A stretch of 34,004 nucleotides of DNA, from the IMG/VR virus record IMGVR_UViG_3300010430_006947, positions 1-34,004 of that record; one strand, written 5' to 3'. Made by a program: the position numbers and the translations under genes. The DNA comes from a virus. The notes under the pieces are model-generated. The model was not told the origin of the DNA, did not search any database, and was given only the letters and a program-made list of their open reading frames with translations. The first letter of the stretch is position 1; each line of letters opens with the position of its first letter. Below, in pieces: positions 6,808 to 14,197 of this stretch.

Positions 6808-7430
6808 TGACAGAAAAAACCAAAAGGTCGGTAAGAACATGGAATCCTGCCGACATCGTAAAACGAAACGTAGAGGTGTATCCCTTTACCGGAGATTGGA
6901 ACAAGCTACTAGGTGAGCCTGATATCCGATTCTCAACCCTTATTAGAGGGAAAGCCAAAAGCGGCAAAAGTACCTATTGCATGAAATTAGCACAGGAATG
7001 CAGCCAGTGGGGACGCGTTCTTTACATTTCAGCTGAAGAAAGAATTAACAGCAAAACATTACAGCAGCGCATTGCTCATTGTGGTGTTAATTCTCCGAAA
7101 GTACGCTTTGCTCACACCAAGGATCTCGACCAAATTGATATGCTATTGCAAAACGGAGGTTACCGCTTTGTAATTGTCGATTCTGTACAGCACATTAAAA
7201 TGGATTACGACAAGTTTGAAGCCATGCGTCAAAAGTACAAGCGTCGTAAGCTTTCGTGGCATTTGGTGATGCAAATGGGCGTTAGCATTGTAAAGTGGGA
7301 ACACGAAGTAGACGTGTTGGTAGAAGTAAAAGAAGGTTTTGCTTATGCACACGGACGCTACGGAGCCGCAGATAGAATGCAGGTGTTGAACCATAAACCT
7401 AAAGTAGAACAACAATCTTTATTTCAATAA
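6807..7430 (+). CDS. RecA-fold ATPase (RadA/Sak4-like) with a clamp-binding-like tail
   Basis: A 207-aa protein with a RecA-type core. Walker A is GKAKSGKS (48-55). 'VLYISAEERI' (71-80) matches the glutamate-bearing strand of RadA/DnaB-type ATPases. Walker B is FVIVDS (121-126). The length fits phage Sak4-type recombination ATPases, which have only the core, better than full RadA. The C-terminal end, QQSLF (202-206), resembles the bacterial sliding-clamp binding pentapeptide QL(S/D)LF. A job in phage DNA replication, repair or annealing is likely. Assignment to Sak4 rather than RadA-like is uncertain. Confidence 0.7.
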   Translation: MTEKTKRSVRTWNPADIVKRNVEVYPFTGDWNKLLGEPDIRFSTLIRGKAKSGKSTYCMKLAQECSQWGRVLYISAEERINSKTLQQRIAHCGVNSPKVRFAHTKDLDQIDMLLQNGGYRFVIVDSVQHIKMDYDKFEAMRQKYKRRKLSWHLVMQMGVSIVKWEHEVDVLVEVKEGFAYAHGRYGAADRMQVLNHKPKVEQQSLFQ

Positions 7431-7433
7431 CCA

Positions 7434-7772
7434 ATGAAGCAAGAGATACCAAATTTAAGTGATAAGGTGCAGTTTTGCGAATGCGAAACACCACAAGTAG
7501 AAACTTGCGTTTTGTCTGGAATAAAATTCTGTATGAAATGCATCAACCCCATAAAACAAACAAATATGCTTATAGGAGTAGCGGTAGATCCGTACAAAGA
7601 AAAGCCTTACATCAAGGCAATAGCAAAAGCCGGCTTTACTATAGAACACATTGATCAGGGAGCCAATTTTAAGCTGTTGCAAATTAAAACCGATGAAAAC
7701 GGAAAGTTAAAGCTTGCAAAATTAATTAAGAAGCTAGAACGCAAGTATTCACTAAGAAATAGAATGAATTAA
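7434..7772 (+). CDS. Hypothetical protein with an N-terminal Cys cluster
   Basis: A 112-aa protein. Cysteines in CECETPQVETC (residues 14-24) and CMKC (33-36) could bind zinc. The C-terminal two thirds (MLIGVAVDPYKEKPYIKAIAKAGFTIEHID...) looks like an alpha/beta fold with a basic end (KLERKYSLRNR). It starts 3 nt after the RecA-fold gene and ends 3 nt before the methyltransferase, so the three may act together on DNA. No family is recognised. Confidence 0.55.
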   Translation: MKQEIPNLSDKVQFCECETPQVETCVLSGIKFCMKCINPIKQTNMLIGVAVDPYKEKPYIKAIAKAGFTIEHIDQGANFKLLQIKTDENGKLKLAKLIKKLERKYSLRNRMN

Positions 7773-7775
7773 GCC

Positions 7776-8654
7776 ATGTATAGACCAACAATGAAATCAA
7801 AGTGTAGCGGTGGAGGCTTTTCTGATTTAGGTTTTTCATTGGCAGGGATTGAAATTATTCAATCCCTTGAGATTGATTTGAATTGTGTTAAGACGCTTTC
7901 AGCGAATTTCAATCATAAGATACTACACACTGATATTCGAAACGAAACAGTTCTTTCTCAAGAAAAATCAGATATTATAGCAGCAACTTATCCATGTACT
8001 AAATATTCCACTATTGCGGATATCCATGGCACAAGAACTGGCGATGATTTGTTTTTACATGTATTTCGTCACATTGCAATTGAACAGCCTGAAATGTACA
8101 TTATTGAGAACGTTCCGGGAATGAAGAAATTTCCTGTAGTAATGGAAGCCATGACAAAGCTTCCCAATTATTACATTAACGTTTTCTGCCCACTGGATGC
8201 TTTGAACTGGTTACCTCAGAAAAGAGAAAGGTTGATACTGATTGGCACAAAGAGAAGGTTTAGTATTGCTCCGCCAACCAGTACAAAAAGAATTCTTCTT
8301 TCTGATATCATAGACGAAATTCCTGATATGAAAGTGCCTGATTACGTTGTGTCAAGGATAAACGGTAAATACAGAGACAAGCCAATAGTAAGCGATCCAG
8401 CGGATAAAGATGCTTACGCTCCAACCTGTGTAGCTCATTATTCAAAAGACAGAGGAACAAGATTGGTAGTAGACAAATCTCATCCTTTGGGAGTTCGACC
8501 TTATTCAGTACGTGAATGGGCAAGACTACAAGGTATTCCAGATTCTTATATTTTGCCAGTTTCAGACAGTGAAGCATATAAACAAATAGGAAATGGTGTT
8601 CCGGTACACATGGCTGAATGGATTGGACGCGAAGCAATAAAATATTTTAATTAA
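7776..8654 (+). CDS. C5-cytosine DNA methyltransferase
   Basis: A 292-aa protein that would methylate cytosine at C5 using SAM. Motif I is SGGGFSDLGF (11-20). Motif IV is YPCTKYST with the catalytic Cys at residue 74; the usual PCQ is PCT here. Motif VI is IIENVPGM (109-116), motif VIII is LPQKRERLILIG, motif IX lies in RPYSVREWARLQG and motif X is YKQIGNGVPV near the end. The target-recognition region between VIII and IX is short. No restriction endonuclease is nearby, so it is probably an orphan anti-restriction enzyme. The first ATG (7776) is used; an ATG 5 codons later is an alternative. Confidence 0.9.
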   Translation: MYRPTMKSKCSGGGFSDLGFSLAGIEIIQSLEIDLNCVKTLSANFNHKILHTDIRNETVLSQEKSDIIAATYPCTKYSTIADIHGTRTGDDLFLHVFRHIAIEQPEMYIIENVPGMKKFPVVMEAMTKLPNYYINVFCPLDALNWLPQKRERLILIGTKRRFSIAPPTSTKRILLSDIIDEIPDMKVPDYVVSRINGKYRDKPIVSDPADKDAYAPTCVAHYSKDRGTRLVVDKSHPLGVRPYSVREWARLQGIPDSYILPVSDSEAYKQIGNGVPVHMAEWIGREAIKYFN

Positions 8655-8673
8655 CCCCTTTAAATTACCAGAT

Positions 8674-9069
8674 ATGACAAGTCAAAGAGAAGTAACAAGA
8701 GTATATGAAAAGCTTATGCACGATGTGGAAACAAAAGAGTTTTATACAAATATAGACCTTGCAAGTAAGGTAAACTGCTATACATGTAGCAAATGCAAAC
8801 ACATAACCAAAACAAAAGACGTTGATGCCGGGGTAACACCTTTTTGCTTTGTGTGTGAGAAATGCGGTGCAACAGCAACAAGCTCCTTTTACAATGATAT
8901 TGCACCACACATAGATCCAACAATTGAATGGTACAGACCAAGCCTAAAAGAAACATTGAAGCTTAGAAAAGACCAATCAACGCTAGATCATGTATTGCGT
9001 GGCGGTTTAATAGATCGCAAGTACAACTTTGAAAATGATTGTATTGAAAAAATGAAAGAGGAGGTTTAA
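8674..9069 (+). CDS. Zinc-ribbon protein of unknown function
   Basis: A 131-aa protein. Residues 35-64 hold six cysteines, C35-x2-C38-x2-C41 and C58-x2-C61-x2-C64, separated by about 16 residues, a rubredoxin/zinc-ribbon arrangement with one spare Cys in each knuckle. The flanks are helical and charged. It follows the cytosine methyltransferase by 19 nt. A nucleic-acid-binding role is plausible, and the Mu Com zinc protein is a loose analogy only; no sequence similarity is claimed. Confidence 0.65.
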   Translation: MTSQREVTRVYEKLMHDVETKEFYTNIDLASKVNCYTCSKCKHITKTKDVDAGVTPFCFVCEKCGATATSSFYNDIAPHIDPTIEWYRPSLKETLKLRKDQSTLDHVLRGGLIDRKYNFENDCIEKMKEEV

Positions 9070-9294
9070 ATGACAGAATTAACAGCTATAGAATTGGCAG
9101 GTAATTATCCTGACAACATTCAGATAGATGCCTTAAAAAGTGATAACGGTAAGTTTGCCGCCTTTTGTTACAGATTAAAAGACGGTGAAATACATAAACT
9201 AATGTTGAGTACGCAACCAGTTTTTGAAAATGAAGAAGAAGCAAACAACTCACTACATGAAGTAGCCAAAGCCTGCGTTAAGCATTTTAGTTAG
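9070..9294 (+). CDS. Hypothetical protein, last gene of the early operon
   Basis: A 74-aa acidic protein (MTELTAIELAGNYPDNIQID...), with a probable beta-alpha layout and an amphipathic helix at the end (NNSLHEVAKACVKHF). Its ATG directly abuts the stop of the previous gene, implying coupled translation. A strong terminator starts 21 nt after its stop. No family is recognised. Confidence 0.6.
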   Translation: MTELTAIELAGNYPDNIQIDALKSDNGKFAAFCYRLKDGEIHKLMLSTQPVFENEEEANNSLHEVAKACVKHFS

Positions 9295-9315
9295 TGAACT
9301 TATTACCCTCTCACC

Positions 9316-9343
9316 AAGGCGCGACTTCTCAGCGCCTTTTTTT
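9316..9343 (+). terminator. Intrinsic terminator of the early operon
   Basis: AAGGCGC (9316-9322) pairs with GCGCCTT (9332-9338) around a 9-nt loop, followed by an uninterrupted T tract to 9343. It is oriented for plus-strand transcription and closes the operon that begins at the early promoter. Confidence 0.85.
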
Positions 9344-9383
9344 CTCCCTAGTTTTTTCTACTTTTATAGTTAAAACACACACA

Positions 9384-9971
9384 ATGAAACAATTCTTTTT
9401 AATTGCTGCAATTCTACTGGTAAGCCTGATCAGCGTGGCTCAATACGATGCAACAACCAATATCCCTAACAAGAAAATAAGCAACTTATACGGTGAAACC
9501 GTTACTGTTGTTGAGCTAAACGAGCTTTATTCAGACAAGCAAACCAAAATTACCAACCCGGAAATAATTGGCAGGCAGTACACATTTGTAAAAGCTGAGC
9601 GAGACAGCAAACGCCCACAAATTTGGGTAGAACTGAGCAATAATGAAGAAACAATTTATTACCGTTTAACCGGCACGAATATGCAGCACCCACCAATAAT
9701 GGTAAACGCTTATTTTGAGAAACAAAAGCAGCTGTACCATAACAAAACGCTCCAGCTTAAAATGGATAACGAGTACACCACCACGTCCGGACAAAGCAAA
9801 ATGTACAACACCAAGCAGCTATTTACTTGTGCCGACATTAAACTGCTTAAACAAGGCACTGAGCTTGTACCATCCTACGTACTCACAACAGCCAGCGATA
9901 CCATAAACGTACCGTTTACCAGCTTCGAAAACAATCGTTCTAACACTATCGACCGCTTTATTAAGCAATGA
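9384..9971 (+). CDS. Exported protein, likely moron gene
   Basis: A 195-aa protein with a clear Sec signal peptide (MKQFFLIAAILLVSLISVAQ), with likely cleavage at or near A19-Q20. The rest is beta-rich with repeated YT/YF patterns and no Cys after the signal, so it is not a lipoprotein. The ATG at 9384 fits the signal peptide; a longer frame from 9294 overlaps the terminator. It sits between two terminators (9316-9343 and 9995-10018). A weak -7-like TACTTTTA at 9359-9366 could be its own promoter. Independent transcription and export suggest lysogenic conversion or exclusion (inference). No family is recognised. Confidence 0.7.
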   Translation: MKQFFLIAAILLVSLISVAQYDATTNIPNKKISNLYGETVTVVELNELYSDKQTKITNPEIIGRQYTFVKAERDSKRPQIWVELSNNEETIYYRLTGTNMQHPPIMVNAYFEKQKQLYHNKTLQLKMDNEYTTTSGQSKMYNTKQLFTCADIKLLKQGTELVPSYVLTTASDTINVPFTSFENNRSNTIDRFIKQ

Positions 9972-9988
9972 TTTAAACAGCATTTAAA
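9972..9988 (+). promoter_or_regulatory. Family A 17-bp motif after the moron-like gene
   Basis: TTTAAACAGCATTTAAA begins at the base after the stop codon of the exported-protein gene and ends 6 nt before the terminator hairpin. No gene starts downstream on this strand, so this copy does not support a purely translational role for the motif. Confidence 0.45.
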
Positions 9989-9994
9989 CGAACA

Positions 9995-10018
9995 AAAAGC
10001 AGCCGTATAGCTGCTTTT
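9995..10018. terminator. Bidirectional terminator
   Basis: AAAAGCAGC (9995-10003) pairs with GCTGCTTTT (10010-10018) around a 6-nt loop. U-rich tails follow on both strands. It separates the plus-strand exported-protein gene from the convergent adenine methyltransferase that ends at 10025. Confidence 0.85.
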
Positions 10019-10024
10019 CTTGTT

Positions 10025-10897
10025 TTAACTAATTGTGCTATTCCACTCCGGAACCTCACCGGCAACACTCACATTTTTAAACAACATGATATCAGTGTAA
10101 CCGGCATTGTGATTTACTTTCACCTTTATTTCCTCTTTGGTTGAATTGTGGAAAGGATTAATGGCCGCTAAATTTGTCTCCAGCCATTCACAAAGCTCCA
10201 GTATGCTGCTTTTGTCAGAAGTAAAATAAACGTAGCTATTTTCCTTCAGTACCTTTAATACATCCAAGTAATCAGCCAAACGCCAATAGTTGTTGTAAGT
10301 TCCCTGCTCGGTACTCAAGTAAGGAGGATCTACTATAAAAACCACGCCCGGCTGATTGCGATACTTATTAAACAACTCTTTGTAATCGTTCTTTACAATG
10401 TGTAAACCTTCCAAATAGCCGGTGCAATTGTAATTACTTTTGCGTACACAATTGTACATGGTTTGCTTGCTGAAACCTTCTAAACTGGTAGCGTAATTCA
10501 TACTGAAGAGTAAAGAACTGGAGAGCGTAATATAATCCACAAAGCCATGCTTTTGCTCTTGTTCCTTCAGGTAGCTAATTATTTTTGCCTTTATTCCTGG
10601 ACTAAGCTTCTTATCTTCCGGGCAAGCTTTCACCATTTCCCGGATTGCTTCCAACATGCCATTGGTATTTTCTACATTGATAAGCCGCAAATGGTAGTCG
10701 TCGAAATCATTATAAACTACCATGGCATTCGGTCGTGTATGTTTGGTTGTGTGCGACAATAGACCAGAGCCGCCAAATAAATCAACAAATATTTTTGCCT
10801 CTGGAAACTCCTCTAATGCACTTTTATACAACTTTATAAATCTTCGCTTTTGCCCCATAAATGGCAAAGGCGCACTTGTGTAAATCTTTTCTCTCAT
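10025..10897 (-). CDS. N6-adenine DNA methyltransferase, D12 class
   Basis: A 290-aa Dam-type enzyme. LPFMGQKRRFI (11-21) matches the N-terminal PxxGxK-type motif of the D12 class. VDLFGGSGLLS (38-48) is the SAM-binding motif I, and VDPPYLS (189-195) is the catalytic DPPY. It would methylate adenine in duplex DNA; the target sequence cannot be read from the protein. There is no partner endonuclease, so it is likely protective or regulatory. It is the last gene of the long minus-strand late cluster, separated from the tail gene by 177 nt of strongly folded leader. In Mu the DNA-modification gene mom is also at the end of late transcription, by unrelated chemistry. Confidence 0.9.
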   Translation of the reverse strand: MREKIYTSAPLPFMGQKRRFIKLYKSALEEFPEAKIFVDLFGGSGLLSHTTKHTRPNAMVVYNDFDDYHLRLINVENTNGMLEAIREMVKACPEDKKLSPGIKAKIISYLKEQEQKHGFVDYITLSSSLLFSMNYATSLEGFSKQTMYNCVRKSNYNCTGYLEGLHIVKNDYKELFNKYRNQPGVVFIVDPPYLSTEQGTYNNYWRLADYLDVLKVLKENSYVYFTSDKSSILELCEWLETNLAAINPFHNSTKEEIKVKVNHNAGYTDIMLFKNVSVAGEVPEWNSTIS

Positions 10898-10933
10898 AAT
10901 TTTATTGTAGTTTTGTTTTCTCTCTCAAACTAA

Positions 10934-10998
10934 AAAATGCGAAACAGCCGCACATCGAAGACATTATAGTCTCCGGGTATGCGGCTGTTTCGCATTTT
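10934..10998 (-). terminator. Long-stem hairpin before the methyltransferase
   Basis: A perfect 19-bp inverted repeat (arms 10934-10952 and 10980-10998, core GCGAAACAGCCGCA) encloses 27 nt containing a small inner AGAC/GTCT pairing. In minus-strand RNA the stem is followed by UUUUUU including its end, which fits a terminator for the tail operon and therefore an attenuator for the methyltransferase. In plus orientation the tail is only UUUUGU. Confidence 0.7.
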
Positions 10999-11000
10999 GT

Positions 11001-11028
11001 ACGGTTGAAAGGTGAGAGAGTCAACCGT
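11001..11028. other. Second hairpin in the methyltransferase leader
   Basis: ACGGTTGA (11001-11008) pairs with TCAACCGT (11021-11028) around a 12-nt loop. The loop holds GAGAGAG (11014-11020), which is complementary to CTCTCTC at 10920-10926 on the other side of the long stem. A third, small hairpin GCTTC/GAAGC lies at 11037-11052. Alternative pairing is possible. Confidence 0.5.
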
Positions 11029-11074
11029 GACCGGGGGCTTCTTTTTGGAAGCTGGGTTTATTTTACTTTAACTT

Positions 11075-13885
11075 TTAGGATAAAGTATATTTAATCCAAG
11101 CATACATTTGAATTCCCCAAGCCCTATGACATAATCCATTTGGATGCCAATCGGGACCACCACCATATTCGGTCAGATATTTATGTTTGACTTGTGCAGA
11201 ATAATCAAACTCAGGACTGTTTATGGTTCTCCAAGGTGTTGCCCAGGCTGTTGGCTGGATAAACATTGAGGGAAGAAGGTAAATTTTTTCCACATCCTCA
11301 TTTGCATCATCAACCCAATATTCAGCTTTCAGTCTGTTGAAATTGTCATAAGCTTTGGCATGCCCCCCTTCATGATTCCAAAGACTGCACTCTGTGTCAA
11401 ATTCAGGATATCTGCTTGGATAATATGATCCTGTATGATCAATAATAGATAAACCAATATGAACATCACCCCATCCATTTGCAGCGTATTCAACTTTGAT
11501 TGAATTTGTCCATTCTCTATAATTAGTATTAATCCAATCAACATTCCCATCGTTGTGCGAATGCTGCAAAATTATATGTGAAGGCAAGCAAACATCATAA
11601 TCATTCACATCTGAAACTTTTGAACCTTTAGTCCCTGCATCTAATCTTACCAATCCTGAATCATCTAAAGTCTTATAGCGATCCAACCATTTTAACATTG
11701 AAAACTTGACATCTCCAACCTTGTCTTTATCAAAAAATGGATTCACAGGATTATCAAGAAGATCATTGGCTTTTGCCAAAGCTGTTGTGTAGTCCACAAT
11801 ACCATCACCAGGATAGATCTCAGACATAAATGTCACCAATGCTGCTGTGTTTTTTGGAGCAAACTTTCCTTCAGGGGTTCTGTTAATCAGTTCTATTTGT
11901 TCAATTGAACCTGTATAATCTGAACCGGAGCCATCACCCAATCCAAGCAAGTCAAAAATGCCCTGCCCTTCAACAGTTACACCAGACCCATATTGACCAC
12001 GATTATCAGTGTGAAACATATGTGTTGAACTTTTCCAACCACCATAGCCTTCACAATATGCTGACATTGATTTAGTCACGCCTTTGTAATTCAATTCCCA
12101 ATGATTAGAATTCCAATGGCCCAATGAAACACAATTGTATTCACTTGCATTGTTCCCCCCGTCAATTCTTGCTTTCTCAAATTGTTCTAAAATAACAGAC
12201 CAAAATTGATGTGGATTACCTTCAGGAACACCAACATTTGCTAAATAACCGTTAGTAACTGAATCGCCAACACTTAATACTTTTACTGTTGCAGATTTCC
12301 CAACGCTTTCTTTTGTTGATTTCTGCTTAATTGTGATACTCGCATCATTGAATGATCCACCACCTTTGATTTGAAAAGTTTTATCATATGATTTAACATT
12401 TTCAACATGTTCAGGTGAATAAATCATTTGTCTTTCTGTTCCTGACAATTCAAAATTTGCAGTTGGTTCAGATGTGATCCCTTTCATCATGTGATCCAAA
12501 TACAAAGCTGCTGAATAACTTCTTGCTTCAGTTAAATTGCTATCTAAATCATTTAATACTGTGTAGATTTTCTTTGGTGATAACAGATTCAAATCAGCTT
12601 TTTCACTTGATCCACCATCCAAAGCACTAACCCTTTCTTCAAGATCTGCCAAAGGCTTGTATTCGGTATATTTATCAAAGGAATAAACAGTTCCTTCAAT
12701 GATTGCCCTTGATTTTATATAATCTAAATCGCCACCTGTCAAATAGCAAAACACAACAAATCCATCACCACTTTGATATGTATATTGATCTGTATTTGAT
12801 ACTGTTCTTAATGGTGTTTTATTCTCATCATATACAACATGTGAAGATAGTCCACTTGCTGATTTCCCTGTATTAATCGAAATCAACCCGGCTTCTTTTG
12901 CTTTTATGAATCCAGATAATCCATACATATTGCCCGATCCGGTTGCAACTGAAGTTGATCCGGCAAAAAAGAACTCATTAAACCTAAATTCTTCAGGATT
13001 CAATAAATTCAATGATGGTTTTTTATCTATTTTGTTTAAAAGTATAGGATCAGAAGCATCCTTCTCTGTTTTTAAATAATCAACATCAGTCACAATGGAT
13101 TTTAAATCACTCCATTCTTTCAATGCCCCATAATGATCTGAATATACTTCATCAGCAAAACGAAAGCTAGGTATTGCACCATGTTCACCATCTGATATCC
13201 TACTCCAATCAACCAACACTTCTGCTGATCCATGCCCACCGGAACCTTGTAAACGTGTGATGTTGTGGTTTGTTTCAACAACTGTCAATGCAAATCTTCC
13301 TGGATCATTCCCATCTATATAAGTGCCGAATTCATTCACTTCATAAAGAATTACAACCTTCGTGTCTTTATTTATGATACTTAATCCATAATATTTTCCG
13401 GAAGTGTCAAAACCTGTCAATCTTGCATCAATAATAAATGCAAAACCTTCTGATCTTGATATTCCTGAACCCATCTGTGTTACTGGGTGCAATATCTGCA
13501 CTCTTAATAAAGCCTCATCCGCAAGTGAATTCAAACTTCCCTGCAATTGGACTAAATCAGGATCTTCCACATAAGAAAACGCAACGCCATCACAAACCAA
13601 TTGCCCACCAGCCTTTACTTCAACACCATTCAAGTCACCACCATCAACACTGGTAACATTGGTTTTAATTTTCCACCAACCCAATACCAATGCTGGGTAA
13701 GTTGCAGGCGTACCACTCAAATCAACCGAACCCAGCAAGTCAGCAGCTTGTCTATCCGCAAGCTCTTTTTGTTTGTTCACCACATCGGTCATAAAACCAA
13801 AGAAGTCGCTTTTACCAATTGAGAAGCGTCCAACACGGCTTTTAAATTCGTTTATTTTATTTAGTAATTCGTTAATTGTTGCCAT
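11075..13885 (-). CDS. Large tail fibre/spike protein with SGNH hydrolase domain
   Basis: A 936-aa protein. The N-terminus (1-60, MATINELLNKINEFKSRVG...) is a helical tail-attachment-like segment, and the middle is beta-rich, as in fibre shafts and carbohydrate-binding modules. The C-terminal third carries an SGNH/GDSL hydrolase: GDS at 540-542 (Ser542 nucleophile), YGGWKS (614-619), HSHND (775-779) and DWHPN (912-916, Asp912 and His914). This set fits block I, II, III and V residues of the family. It probably deacetylates or de-esterifies a surface polysaccharide during adsorption. It is at the distal end of the tail cluster, where receptor-binding genes sit. No separate chaperone gene is seen. 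Confidence 0.8.
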   Translation of the reverse strand: MATINELLNKINEFKSRVGRFSIGKSDFFGFMTDVVNKQKELADRQAADLLGSVDLSGTPATYPALVLGWWKIKTNVTSVDGGDLNGVEVKAGGQLVCDGVAFSYVEDPDLVQLQGSLNSLADEALLRVQILHPVTQMGSGISRSEGFAFIIDARLTGFDTSGKYYGLSIINKDTKVVILYEVNEFGTYIDGNDPGRFALTVVETNHNITRLQGSGGHGSAEVLVDWSRISDGEHGAIPSFRFADEVYSDHYGALKEWSDLKSIVTDVDYLKTEKDASDPILLNKIDKKPSLNLLNPEEFRFNEFFFAGSTSVATGSGNMYGLSGFIKAKEAGLISINTGKSASGLSSHVVYDENKTPLRTVSNTDQYTYQSGDGFVVFCYLTGGDLDYIKSRAIIEGTVYSFDKYTEYKPLADLEERVSALDGGSSEKADLNLLSPKKIYTVLNDLDSNLTEARSYSAALYLDHMMKGITSEPTANFELSGTERQMIYSPEHVENVKSYDKTFQIKGGGSFNDASITIKQKSTKESVGKSATVKVLSVGDSVTNGYLANVGVPEGNPHQFWSVILEQFEKARIDGGNNASEYNCVSLGHWNSNHWELNYKGVTKSMSAYCEGYGGWKSSTHMFHTDNRGQYGSGVTVEGQGIFDLLGLGDGSGSDYTGSIEQIELINRTPEGKFAPKNTAALVTFMSEIYPGDGIVDYTTALAKANDLLDNPVNPFFDKDKVGDVKFSMLKWLDRYKTLDDSGLVRLDAGTKGSKVSDVNDYDVCLPSHIILQHSHNDGNVDWINTNYREWTNSIKVEYAANGWGDVHIGLSIIDHTGSYYPSRYPEFDTECSLWNHEGGHAKAYDNFNRLKAEYWVDDANEDVEKIYLLPSMFIQPTAWATPWRTINSPEFDYSAQVKHKYLTEYGGGPDWHPNGLCHRAWGIQMYAWIKYTLS

Positions 13886-13898
13886 AGTTGCTGTGTAT

Positions 13899-14192
13899 TT
13901 AGATAGGACATGCGGTTAAATTCTCTCTGTAGGCTATTTCTGTTACTACGTCGTCCACAACAAGCCCTGCCTCTTGGCTTTCTGCATAAGCTATAAAAGC
14001 CGCCAATCGTGTAGTGTAATCATCAATTGGCATGGTTGCCATTTTAAGTGTGTCAATTGCCGGGTAGGTAACAGAATTGTAAGTAAATTCATTTCTACCG
14101 TAATAGGTTTTCGGGTAGCCAGCTTGGTTTTCTCCAGCTACAGTTTTGCCAATTACGAGCGTTAAGCTTCGTTGTTTTCCTGTATATGCCAT
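13899..14192 (-). CDS. Small tail-associated protein
   Basis: A 97-aa protein (MAYTGKQRSLTLVIGKTVAG...), with an N-terminal beta region and a C-terminal helix-like part ending in LTACPI. It lies 13 nt before the large fibre gene and 5 nt after a baseplate gene in the minus-strand operon. Its position suggests a connector, adaptor or fibre-assembly role. No family is recognised. Confidence 0.5.
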   Translation of the reverse strand: MAYTGKQRSLTLVIGKTVAGENQAGYPKTYYGRNEFTYNSVTYPAIDTLKMATMPIDDYTTRLAAFIAYAESQEAGLVVDDVVTEIAYRENLTACPI

Positions 14193-14197
14193 GTCGT

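Noticed and set aside
10934-10998. The 19-bp inverted repeat as an invertible tail-fibre switch or recombination site
   Set aside because: Only 27 bp lie between the arms, no invertase gene is present, and the U tail in the sense RNA fits a terminator or attenuator better.
12000-13700. Open frames on the plus strand inside the large tail gene and similar antisense frames elsewhere
   Set aside because: They lack plausible starts and protein-like composition and lie opposite well-supported genes, so they are shadows.
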